Assembly: GCA_029448655.1 (NCBI GenBank)
Contig: JACCLO010000009.1
Coordinates: 3,410,001 to 3,474,000, forward strand
Source of the DNA: Wolfiporia cocos
Taxonomy: Eukaryota > Basidiomycota > Agaricomycetes > Polyporales > Phaeolaceae
Length of the DNA stretch: 64,000 nt
Direction of reading: 5' to 3'
The notes beneath the pieces are model-generated. The model saw only the letters and a program-made list of their open reading frames with translations. It searched no databases and was not told the DNA's origin. A program made the translations under genes and the position numbers. This document shows positions 8,956-18,783 of the stretch, piece after piece. Numbering within the stretch: position 1 is the stretch's first letter; each line of letters begins with the position of its first letter.

Positions 8956-11193
8956 ATGGTGTCTTACACGATCGTACAAGGCGCTCTGTACAACACCCAC
9001 AAGGTGGCTACGGCCTACCGCCCCGCCGTCGGCAAGCACGCATGGCCCGGAGAGCAGACCTGCTTGATGGACTACCTGCGAGTCGTATTCGGCATCAGAG
9101 TTAGGGGGAGTGTCACCTCCTTTAACTCAATTCCGGCGCATGTGCGCCCATTCCTGAATGTAAACCATACGGCGTACATCAAGTACTACGGGGAAGATTC
9201 GACCAGGAACCACATCTCGTGGTGGAGGTGGGACAACTATTGCACCGCCATCCCCCTGTCGGACCTCATAGTCCTGTACGGTGACGTCCACTGGTACTCA
9301 CAGGAAGAAGCGTCGCCACGCACGAGAGCCGCCAGGCTCTTCAACCCGGAAACACCCGTACGCCGAGCAGTCGTCACCCCCGAAGGCAGCGAGACTCCAC
9401 GGCCGGAGGAACCAGTCAACACGGAGCCCCTCTTTGGATCGCTCCCTGATCTCCTCCCCTCCTATGAAAGGAGAACCCTGGAAATAGTCGCGCAGCCGGA
9501 AAAAAGCGAAAACGAATTGATGGGAAGGTTGCAGCGCACTCTGGAAGTGGCCGCCTCAGACGAAGTTCTGCAGGTGGGAAAAGAAGCTTACAGGGAGGCG
9601 CTGTACCAAGCCAAGAACCATCTCTACAGCAACCTCGCGGCCTATAAAAGCCGGGTAGACACGGATCTGGAAATGGTCTGGAACAAAACCAACCAGATTC
9701 GGAGTCACAACCAGGTGCTTCAAAATAGAATAGAAGCACTAGAGGAAGCAGAGAGTTTGCGGCAACAATTGGACACCCTTTCCGAAAATCGGTTCGTCCG
9801 CATAGAAAAAGACATCGCAGTACTGCAAAAGCGTCCGGAAGTCCCAACCGCGGGACCCAGCGGTGCCCAGGTCACGGCACTAATTAATAGAATTGACCAA
9901 CTCGAAGCGGAGTTAACCGCTCTAAAAAACGCACCGGCAGCCGCGACAGCAGCAGCCACAACGGTCAACTTCCAACAGACCAAACCGACTCAGCCGCCCA
10001 AATTCTCGGGCCCTAAGGATTCCATCTCATCGAAAGAATGGATCCAAAAAATGGGCATGTATTTCGCGGACGCCAAGGTTACCCTCGAGGAAGACAAAGT
10101 TCGCCAAGCCCTGCTACGGCTTACGGGCGAAGCCTACCAATACATGTCGCCGGTAGTTGATAAAATCGCCGCCGGACAAACCTCGGGACACACCTGGAAA
10201 ACGTTTGCGGAAACAATCGAGAAGGTGTACGGCAAGAAGACGGACAAGGAAATTGCCGAAAAAGAGATTGAAGGGTACTTCGGGGACGAAGGGAAAAAGA
10301 AGCTCCAATCGGACTTCTTTTCTTGGGCACAGAAGCTCAGGACCCTGGCTCGCCTGGCCGAGACTGACAACAAGACGTTGTTCAGTCACATCAAACGGAT
10401 CCTCCCGGAAAAGGTGCGAGAAACCCTCGCTACCTTGGAATCGGTGCCCGGCTTTACAATGCCGACCGACTGGGAGGTATACCTCGATATGGCCATCGAC
10501 CTCTACAAGAGGCAATACCCGGATAAGCTCAAAGGCAAGATCTTTGAGGAAGAAAAAAGGAAGGAGTCGTCGGGGTCTGGCAAGACCGCCGACAAAGCTA
10601 CGTCGAAGCCTGCCAAGGCTGATGACAAAGGCAAAGGCAAGGCAAAGGAAACCGGCTCTTACGGGAAGGACTGTCGCAAGCACCCCGGACAACACAAATG
10701 GGGCGACTGTCCTGAGAACCCTAAGAACAAGCCGAAGGAAGCCAAGCCGGCCAGTAGTGGAAGCGGAACGACGAAGCCGACAGGCTCGTCGAGCGGAACG
10801 CAACAGTCGGGCCAGAAGAAATTGGACCCAAAAAAGAAATACAAGGTCCGAATTGTCAGCACCCAGGAACTGGTGACTGACGACGAAGATGAGTCCCCCC
10901 AAGCCACCGTAGGGACTATCCGGACCAACGTTCCGAAACAGCCAGAGGTGGTTCCTCTGGCCCCCACTACGCGCATCAGCGATGAGGAGCAAAGCGGGAG
11001 CCCGGTGCGATCGGCTGAAAGCACCAGCCCCGTCCAGACCCAGTCGACTGGTTCGACTTCGACTGCGCCTACACCGTCGGGCGACTCCATCAGGACACAT
11101 CTGCCCTGGCTTCGCAAGCGGATAGCCGACTCCGCGAACACCCTGGGCATCTACGGAAGCTCTGCCTCGGGTTTTCCCACCGAGCACATGTGA
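8956..11193 (+). CDS. gag: Gag polyprotein of element B
   Basis: About 745 residues from the ATG at 8956; the frame is open a little further upstream but without an ATG. An N-terminal Trp/Tyr-rich globular region is followed by two coiled-coil stretches (around 9700-9840 and 9880-9930), an Ala/Thr linker, and a capsid-like helical domain (from PPKFSGPKDSISSKEW at about 9994 to the DLYKRQYPD region near 10520). A Lys/Ser/Gly tail carries a knuckle of form C-x2-H-x3-H-x4-C at about 10672-10710, and an acidic Ser/Thr/Pro end follows. Gag assembles the particle and binds RNA. The stop TGA (11191-11193) overlaps a pol-frame ATG. The knuckle differs from the classic CCHC seen in family E. Confidence 0.92.
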   Translation: MVSYTIVQGALYNTHKVATAYRPAVGKHAWPGEQTCLMDYLRVVFGIRVRGSVTSFNSIPAHVRPFLNVNHTAYIKYYGEDSTRNHISWWRWDNYCTAIPLSDLIVLYGDVHWYSQEEASPRTRAARLFNPETPVRRAVVTPEGSETPRPEEPVNTEPLFGSLPDLLPSYERRTLEIVAQPEKSENELMGRLQRTLEVAASDEVLQVGKEAYREALYQAKNHLYSNLAAYKSRVDTDLEMVWNKTNQIRSHNQVLQNRIEALEEAESLRQQLDTLSENRFVRIEKDIAVLQKRPEVPTAGPSGAQVTALINRIDQLEAELTALKNAPAAATAAATTVNFQQTKPTQPPKFSGPKDSISSKEWIQKMGMYFADAKVTLEEDKVRQALLRLTGEAYQYMSPVVDKIAAGQTSGHTWKTFAETIEKVYGKKTDKEIAEKEIEGYFGDEGKKKLQSDFFSWAQKLRTLARLAETDNKTLFSHIKRILPEKVRETLATLESVPGFTMPTDWEVYLDMAIDLYKRQYPDKLKGKIFEEEKRKESSGSGKTADKATSKPAKADDKGKGKAKETGSYGKDCRKHPGQHKWGDCPENPKNKPKEAKPASSGSGTTKPTGSSSGTQQSGQKKLDPKKKYKVRIVSTQELVTDDEDESPQATVGTIRTNVPKQPEVVPLAPTTRISDEEQSGSPVRSAESTSPVQTQSTGSTSTAPTPSGDSIRTHLPWLRKRIADSANTLGIYGSSASGFPTEHM

Positions 11194-11195
11194 TG
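11188..11195 (+). promoter_or_regulatory. Gag-pol junction ATGTGATG of element B
   Basis: Gag ends ATG TGA (11188-11193), and the last base of that stop plus TG forms a pol-frame ATG (11193-11195). Pol is in the -1 phase relative to gag. Such stop-start overlaps support coupled termination-reinitiation; a frameshift is the alternative. The ATGTGA core is shared with family C, where the overlapping ATG is ACG. Confidence 0.65.
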
Positions 11196-12912
11196 ACCTG
11201 CCCACTTGTGCTCCCGTGTAATTTTAGTCCCATACCCGCTGTAAAGAGTGTATTCGAGTCAATGTATCATATTTTTGGCAACGATGCGCGCGACTTCGCT
11301 CGATCATTCCGTGTCGAAGTAACACTCTGGGTATATGGGCAAAAAGTGCAGGCTCTGGCTTTAATCGACAGCGGTGCAACCATATCGGTCATATCACAAC
11401 GATTGGTCGATAAACATAAGCTGGTCACCGACAAATTAGCGTTTCCCATTACGGTTACAAACGCAGACGGAACAGAAAACGTCGCCGGCCGCTTAACGCA
11501 ATCAGTAAAAGCATTCATGCAACATGGCACACACAAGGAAAAAATAGGTCTGACGGTCATGCACCTAGAACCAGACCTAATCCTTGGCTATGACTGGTTG
11601 CGGCTCCACAATCCTACCTTTGATTGGAGGAAAGGAGAAATGGAATATGCACGCTGTACACACGACCAACCCTACGCCAGAAAAAAGGGTAACCGCCCTT
11701 CTGAGGAGGAAGCAGTTGAACTCCCAGAAAAGGAAATCATCGAAGTGAATTCGATTTGGGACACTCCCGTGGACATATTAGGAGAGGAGGACCCCGAAAA
11801 TCCTTTGATCGCTTGGGTGGCAACCCTTGACGACGAGGAAATGAACCTGCTGACACAGTTGGTAGCCCAGGTACTTGACAAAGACCTCGATGAAGTAGAC
11901 GACCGTGAGGAAAACACACCACCGATCGACATTGAAAAATGGAGATCGTTAGTGCCCGAACAATACCAAGAGTATGGGCCAACGGTGTTCTCACAAAAGG
12001 CGTCAGAGAGGATGCCGGAACGGAAGCCCTGGGATCACGCCATAGTGCTTGAACCAGATGCGCAACTTCCTCCCCCGGTAAAACCATACAAAATGTCTCC
12101 CCAAGAGCGTAATAGCTTGGATGAGTGGATAGACACCGAACTACGGAAGGGTTACATTCGACCATCCGAAAGTCCAATGGCATCCCCGGTCTTCTTTGTC
12201 CATAAAAAGGACGGAGGACTGCGGATGGTTGTCGATTACAGGAGGCTAAACGAAATAACCGTGAAAAATCGTTATCCGATACCTCGGATTGATGATCTCA
12301 TCGATCAATTGTCCCATGCGACCATCTTCACCAAAATAGACCTTAGATGGGGATATAATAATGTCCGCATCAAGGAAGGTGATGAATGGAAGACGGCGTT
12401 TATTACACACCGTGGACTATACGAGGCAACGGTAATGTATTTCGGTTTCTGCAACGCCCCCGCAACGTTCCAAGCGATGATGAATTCCATCCTCGCACCG
12501 TTCATTCGGACCGGCAAGGTGGTTGTCTACCTAGACGACATCTTGATTTTCGGGAATGATATGGAGGAACATCGGCGACTTACCAAAGGGGTTCTCCAAA
12601 CCCTGAAGGACTCGGACTTGTATGCGAAGCCCGAAAAGTGCTTTTTCGAACAGTCTTCCATCGAATACCTAGGAATGATCATTTCCGACGGTAACATCAT
12701 GATGGATCCGAAGAAGTACGCCGGAGTTCAGGACTGGCCCAGACCTACCAAGGTCAAAGAGGTTCAAGCTTTCCTTGGATTCGCCAACTTCTACAGGCGA
12801 TTCATAGAAGGCTTCTCAAAAATAGCCAAACCACTCACAATGCTGACCAAAAAGTCAGAAGCTTGGCATTGGGACGCCGAGCAGGAAAATGCCTTCCAAA
12901 CCCTAAAGGAAG
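11193..12912 (+). pseudogene. pol: Pol of element B, 5' part (protease, reverse transcriptase)
   Basis: The frame starts at the ATG overlapping the gag stop. An aspartic protease motif, LIDSGATISVIS, has its Asp near residue 59 (codon at 11367). Reverse transcriptase follows, with the palm motif YLDDILIFG (Asp-Asp near 448-449, from 12534), and the connection region begins (NFYRRFIEGFSKIAKPL). The frame is cut at 12912 by element H within the LKE of the RNase H approach and resumes in phase at 14997. Joined length would be 1,476 codons including the stop, so the insertion is the only visible lesion. The extension to 12956 is read-through into H. Confidence 0.92.
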
Positions 12913-13572
12913 TGTCACAGACTTTCTCTATGCAGGTTTGGACTCCCTCGCTATAGGACGCACGCGCGGCGCTAGGCGTACGCCGCGTCTCTGCGCTGTA
13001 GCCACCTCCGGCGTCTCCCAGTTATTGCAGGTCACCTGGTCGTTTGGTTAGCGCTGTAGGGTAGCGCGCGCCTCAGGTACCGTCACTTATGGTCACATTG
13101 TTACATGTCTCGTTACCTAGCACATGACCCATTAGATAGCGGTGCACAGACCACGTCTTTAGGGCGGTCTCGGTAGTATACACAAGCATGTATATAATAC
13201 GACGAGATGTGGGCTTACACCCCATCTCTCAGATTCTCGACAATGGTGTATCACCCTTTCTTACTTAACGCTGTGTGATCTCCTGGCCCGGGGCCCGTAT
13301 CTCTGCGTCCTTGTCTGTGAGCCACCACCGCTATCTCGACGTACACAAGGGATCTCCCCTTACTCGCTAGCACCTGTGTGACTCGCTGGCCCGGGGCCCC
13401 TATCTCCTCTTCCTTGTCTGTGAACCAGCGACGCTATGTCGGCGTACACTAGGGATGGCTCCGCCTCCCACGTAGCCTCTGCGCTCACCGCTAGCGCGTC
13501 GGTTTATGGCCCTGTGGGGCGTTGTAGGGATCCCCCTGAGCCCAGGGGTAGCACAGAGGCGAGTCTGTGTCA
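12913..13572 (+). repeat. 5' LTR of element H (660 bp)
   Basis: Starts TGTCACAGACTTTC, ends GAGTCTGTGTCA. It contains the U3 core shared with F, G and J (GGCGTACGCC palindrome near 12977; TAGCGCTGTAGGGTAGCGC near 13050). TATATAA is at 13191-13197 and the self-primer ATCTCTCAGAT at 13224-13234. Confidence 0.95.
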
Positions 13573-14331
13573 TAATCTGAGAGATATCTTACCTCCCCTC
13601 CGGCGCCACCTGCGCTGGGGCCGAGGGTTCTCCACGTACAGGGTGCCATGGCAACGCGGCGGGGCAGCCTCTGGTAGAAGCGCCAGAGGTCCGTAGTCTT
13701 ACGAGCCCCCACGAAGCGTTACACCAGGCGAAGTACCCGTACGGAGTGAGCAAGCAAGACCGCCCCCTTTCGAACGCAAGGTAGCCGGGGTCGACCGACG
13801 TAAGCCCCGTTTGAGGACCCGCCGCCGTCACCCCTGCAAAGGGAATGCGCGCGCGTGTGGAGGTCTAGGGCAGTCCGGCCACTTACCCCTGGGCGGCAGG
13901 GTATCACCAAGAACTGATGATCAGTGGGTATGCGAAGGGTCCCGCAAGGGTACCCAACCCCACACCGACGATCACGAAGGTCAGGAAGCAATCCTCGACG
14001 ACCGACTACTTCTCCGACAAAACCAACCACATACCCCGAGGTCGGTGCGCCACGTCCATCTATGTCGGCGTCAGTCCTAGGAGGCGGAATGAACAAGCAT
14101 TACCACAACCTCCGATGGGCCCGCTCACCTCTGGAGGGCCTCGTTCACTCACGTTGCGGGATGGGGGGACGTTTTCTTCACTCCTCCACCGGCGGACGGA
14201 CCGTGCACACGGACGCTCCCCACCTTACGTTGCAAAGGATGGGCCGTGTGTCAAACAAGCAACCAAGGATGCGAGGGTCGTAGGAAGATAGGTAGAACGT
14301 CAGGGACGACGTTTTTCGAGAGGGGGGGTAA
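13573..14331 (+). other. Internal region of element H, apparently noncoding
   Basis: Begins TA plus the self-priming site ATCTGAGAGAT (13575-13585) and ends with the purine tract GAGAGGGGGGG followed by TAA. Several blocks are shared with the internal region of element F, for example around 13920-14070 and 14190-14330. An open frame of about 120 codons (13917-14291) has a counterpart in F at the SGYAK...NHIPRG stretch, but the nucleotide match is just as strong. I do not call it a gene. Confidence 0.8.
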
Positions 14332-14991
14332 TGTCACAGACTTTCTCTATGCAGGTTTGGACTCCCTCGCTATAGGACGCACGCGCGGCGCTAGGCGTAC
14401 GCCGCGTCTCTGCGCTGTAGCCACCTCCGGCGTCTCCCAGTTATTGCAGGTCACCTGGTCGTTTGGTTAGCGCTGTAGGGTAGCGCGCGCCTCAGGTACC
14501 GTCACTTATGGTCACATTGTTACATGTCTCGTTACCTAGCACATGACCCATTAGATAGCGGTGCACAGACCACGTCTTTAGGGCGGTCTCGGTAGTATAC
14601 ACAAGCATGTATATAATACGACGAGATGTGGGCTTACACCCCATCTCTCAGATTCTCGACAATGGTGTATCACCCTTTCTTACTTAACGCTGTGTGATCT
14701 CCTGGCCCGGGGCCCGTATCTCTGCGTCCTTGTCTGTGAGCCACCACCGCTATCTCGACGTACACAAGGGATCTCCCCTTACTCGCTAGCACCTGTGTGA
14801 CTCGCTGGCCCGGGGCCCCTATCTCCTCTTCCTTGTCTGTGAACCAGCGACGCTATGTCGGCGTACACTAGGGATGGCTCCGCCTCCCACGTAGCCTCTG
14901 CGCTCACCGCTAGCGCGTCGGTTTATGGCCCTGTGGGGCGTTGTAGGGATCCCCCTGAGCCCAGGGGTAGCACAGAGGCGAGTCTGTGTCA
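14332..14991 (+). repeat. 3' LTR of element H (660 bp)
   Basis: I found no difference from the 5' LTR by eye. It is followed by the second GGAAG and the resumed B pol frame. Confidence 0.95.
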
Positions 14992-14996
14992 GGAAG

Positions 14997-17704
14997 CATT
15001 TACCAAAGCGCCCGTGCTTCGAATTCCGTCGCACGATCAGCCTTTCCGCGTAGAAACAGATGCGTCAGACTTCGCTACCGGAGCAGTACTATCTCAGTTA
15101 GATCCTACGGATAAAAAATTCCACCCCGTGGCGTACTATAGCAAATCGCTAAGTGCCCCGGAAAGGAACTACGAGATCTACGACAAGGAAATGTTGGCTG
15201 TCATCAGGGCTCTAGAGGAGTGGCGACACTACCTAGAGGGACACCCTGAAAAATTCGAGATATGGTCGGATCATCTAAACCTGACCTATTTCAAAACGGC
15301 GCAAAAACTGACGAGACGACAAGCCCGCTGGGCACTGTACCTCTCACGCTTCAACTTCCAAATGAAGCACAAACCTGGCAAAACAATGCTAACCGCGGAT
15401 CCTCTGTCCAGGCGGCCAGACCATGAGGAGGGGGTGGATCTCGATAATCGCGACCAGGTTCTTCTGAAACCTGAGTGGTTCGAGCAAGAGTACATGGCAA
15501 TGGCTCTTGATACCTCCCATGCTGCCCCACAATCGGAAGATGAATCGATACTCCGAGAGATTCGCAAAGCGTTGCTAGACGACAAGGTCACAAAAGACTA
15601 CAAGGAGCTGCTCTCATCCGGCCCTCGTGAATTCAAAAAAGACCTATCAGAATGGAACTACGAAGGAGGATTACTCCTCCGAAGAGGCAAAGTCTACGTT
15701 CCAGCTACACCAGCGGATATCAGACGGCAAGTGGTCGAGTACCATCACGATCACAAGTCAGCTGGGCATTTCGGACGTTACAAAACGTACGAATTGCTAA
15801 GCCGCAACTATTGGTGGCCCGGAATGTTCGTTTACGTCAAAAAATACGTAGACGGATGTGACACATGCCAACGTATGAAGAACCATCCGCAGAAGCCGTA
15901 CGGCCCCCTGCAACCCTTACCGGTGCCGTCAGGCCCGTGGGAAGTGGTGACAATAGACCTGATTACTCAGCTACCCCCATCGGGAATGCATGACGCGATC
16001 ATGGTCGTGGTGGATCGGTTGACCAAAAGAGCAAGGTTTTTCCCAATCGAAAACACCTTCTCAACGAAAGACCTAGCTACGATACTCTATCAAAAGGTAT
16101 ACCCCTTACATGGGTTGCCGAAACAGATAGTATCGGACAGAGGGACACAATTTGCCTCAAAACTATTTGGTGAATGGTGCACCCTGCTGGGAATTCAAAG
16201 GTCGATGACTACTGCGTACCATCCGCAGGCAGACGGACAAACCGAACGAGTGAATCAAATACTCGAACAGTATCTACGGTGCTATATTAACACGTACCAA
16301 AAAGATAACTGGGCGGAGTTCCTGCCGACAGCGGAATTCGCGTACAATAATGCAGCCAGCGAAACTACCAAGGAATCTCCGTTCCTGGTGGAATTAGGTC
16401 GTCATCCTATTGCAGGACCAAGCAGTTTCGAACCAAGTCGAAACAAAGACTTAGTAGAAATTGCGAACACACGGTTCTCTGCACAAGAGAAAGCTAAGGC
16501 GGCAATGAAGATTGCAGCCGAAAGATGGTCCTGGTACTATGATCAAAAGAAGCAAGTCGTTCCCTTCAAAGTGGGGGACAAAGTACTCGTGGACGTGCGA
16601 AGTTGGCAAGACACCGAAAGGAGTCTAGCCCCTCGCTACATCGGCCCATTCCGAATCACGGAGAAATTGGGACCGGTAACGTTCAAGGTGTACATGGACG
16701 CACAATATAGGGCTTACCACCCTGTGTTCCATGCTTCAAAACTGGTCATGTACAAGGAATCGATCATCGAAGGTCAGAAAAGTCATCCCCCAGCGGCCGA
16801 CAGGCAAATGGAAATGGAAGACCCGGAAGAATGGGAAGTGGAAACCATTCTCGACCATCGTAACCGACGCGGCCGGTGGGAATACCTTATCCATTGGAAA
16901 GGCACCGGACCTGCGGAGGACACATGGGAAATCGAGGAACATCTGGCTAACGCTAAGGAGATATTGGACGAGTACAAGGCAAAATATTCAGCCCTTAGTA
17001 CCGACCCAAATCAACCCCTTCGCCGATCAACTAGACTCGGCGGAACACGGCAAACGATAGCCGTCTTCGACCCTGATTCACCAGATTGGGATTCGGACAC
17101 ATGTGTCTGGCCCGATGACTGGCCCCAGTATCGAGATGATGTTGATCCCACACAACCAAAAGTGTACTACAAGCGCGACCCCTTTACAGGGCAATGGGTA
17201 CATTCCGATGTTGAGTTCAACGAAGACTTGGAAATCGAAGTAGGAGTCAATGGCAAACTACCGACCAGGGGAACAACCGATGCGATCGGCTACGATCTAT
17301 ACGCCGCGCAGGATATCCTAATCAATTCATGGAAATCCGCTTCGGTCCCCACAGACATTCGTATCAAAGTTCCTTATGGGACATACGGTCGGATAGCGCC
17401 AAGGTCTGGACTTGCGAAAAAGGGCATTGACGTCCTTGCAGGAGTAATAGACCATGACTACCGCGGAGAAGTCTTTGTCATGTTGATGAACCTCACTGGA
17501 GACCCGTACCAAGTAAAGAAAGGCGACCGAATTGCTCAGCTAATCTGCGAAGTGGCAATCACGCCCGAAATACAGGAATCCATGACCAAGGAGAAGTTCG
17601 AGAAAGAAATTCGACCTCACCTACATGGAAGTGGGCCCTACAACGAGCAGTTCAACAAGCCAACCAAACGCGGTACACAAGGTTTTGGATCGACAGGACG
17701 ATAA
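14997..17704 (+). pseudogene. pol: Pol of element B, 3' part (RNase H, integrase, chromodomain, dUTPase)
   Basis: Resumes in phase after H. RNase H: VETDASDFATGAVLSQ and the NYEIYDKEMLAVIRALEEW block. Integrase: zinc finger HHDHKSAGHFGR...CDTCQRMK, catalytic core with DLITQLP, SDRGTQF and DGQTERVNQ in D,D35E arrangement, then GPY/F (RYIGPFRI). A chromodomain near 16820-16980 (EEWEVETILDHR...YLIHWKGTG...TWEIEEHL) may tether integration to methylated chromatin. A dUTPase near 17250-17704 has all five family motifs (GYDLYAA, APRSGLA, GVIDHDYRGE, GDRIAQLI, GTQGFGSTG). The dUTPase presumably limits uracil in the cDNA. Confidence 0.93.
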
Positions 17705-17779
17705 AAGTGGAAAAATCGTAAAGTCTAACCCTTCAATGGGCTCTAGCACCATTTCTACTCTCAACGGGGTCGTTGAAAT

Positions 17780-17794
17780 CTAAGGGGGGGGTAA
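17780..17794 (+). other. Polypurine tract of element B
   Basis: CTAAGGGGGGGG followed by TAA directly before the 3' LTR; the plus-strand primer site. The G-tract plus TAA is conserved in C1, C2, E, F and H. Confidence 0.85.
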
Positions 17795-18413
17795 TGTCAC
17801 AAGAATTCTCCTAGTTTCCCTATATTTCTTACTATTTTTCCGGCAATTCTACGAATTATCTACGACTTTCTAGACCAATAACTAGCTTATCTGGTTCATA
17901 AGTTAACGGTTACATACGTGCCGAATGATGGCCGCGTTATCTCCCGTAACGACGGTCTTATCTTATCACTAGTAGTTACCATCAGTCACATGTCTAGTTC
18001 TAGCCAATCGGACATCTCGTCCGGAAGCAGTCAGCATATAAACGTCAGCGGACCGGGCTTTGGTCACGCCCCGTCTTTGTAATGACAAGAGCGCAAAACG
18101 CCATTCGCGCGGCCTACGCCGCCTTTCTATATCCCGGTTTTGATCGGCATATGTATTTATCGTATATTACTAAGTACTTAGGTACCTGGGGACTTGTACA
18201 TACGAATACGGACATTAGTATTATCTAATAAGGCTGTTAGGGGTCTTATTTATCATGTATATATACTGGACTTGCTGAGCGCTATTGCCTCAGTTCTATT
18301 CATTGCATTCATACTACGAGTTAACCACTCAACGTATCCTGCTTAACATCTACTTATCCCTTGCCTAACCAGCAAAACCAAGAACATTACAAGTAAGTTG
18401 TTATCTTGTGTTA
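17795..18413 (+). repeat. 3' LTR of element B (619 bp)
   Basis: Matches the 5' LTR except for one C/T difference near 18051. It is followed by GAAGG (18414-18418), the second copy of the target duplication, and the remainder of C1 gag. Confidence 0.95.
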
Positions 18414-18418
18414 GAAGG

Positions 18419-18783
18419 GCCAGCCGAAGGGAACCGCCCCCTCTGCGCCAAAGACGACAGCCGGGTCGTCATCAAACACATCATCAACGTCGAGCAGGCC
18501 GGCACCTGCTAACGACGGCAAAAAGCGCCGCTTTGTCCGCATCATTGAGAGATATGAGACGGACGAGGAGGACAACGACGAGGGGCAGAGCGCAACCACA
18601 TCCACCGTGGGGACACTCACGCGCGCCCATATCGAGGAGGTCGCGGGCACGGACTCGGACGCCGACAAGGACACCGTCCCCGACACAACTGGTGTTATCG
18701 TTCACCAGTCCACCCTCTCGGAGCCGCCGAAGCGGCTCTTAAAGAAAAAATATACTTCGGATTTTTACTACGATCGTATGTGA
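18419..18783 (+). pseudogene. gag: Gag of C1, segment 3 (C-terminus)
   Basis: Continues the frame of segment 2 after element B: a Gly/Pro/Ser-rich tail, the RFVRIIERYETDEEDNDE acidic stretch and a terminal KRLLKKKYTS...DRM, ending ATG TGA at 18778-18783. Pol lies in the -1 phase and overlaps this stop. A different open frame over the same bases is a shadow. Confidence 0.85.

Larger units (their letters stand above)
12913..14991 (+). mobile_element. Element H: short non-autonomous LTR element inside B pol
   Basis: Two 660-bp LTRs, identical by eye, flank 759 bp with no credible protein. Total 2,079 bp. The target duplication GGAAG is at 12908-12912 and 14992-14996. It has its own self-priming site and purine tract, so it is a complete non-autonomous element that needs proteins in trans. 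It must post-date B and looks very young. Confidence 0.95.
6673..18413 (+). mobile_element. Element B: full-length family 1 chromovirus carrying a nested element H
   Basis: Bounded by 619-bp LTRs that differ by eye at one site (a C/T change in a CpG), indicating a recent insertion. The target duplication GAAGG is at 6668-6672 and 18414-18418; C2 gag shows the empty site. Order: LTR, priming site, leader, ORF1, gag, pol (cut by H), purine tract, LTR. Without H it is about 9,657 bp. All three frames are otherwise open, so B was probably autonomous before H landed. Confidence 0.95.

Noticed and set aside
10114..11205. 363-codon minus-strand open frame opposite B gag
   Set aside because: Antisense shadow of a GC-rich gag; its sequence simply mirrors gag codons and it has no domain.
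12863..13051. Short frame spanning the B pol/H junction, repeated at 14246-14470
   Set aside because: It runs from coding sequence into H LTR; created by the insertion.
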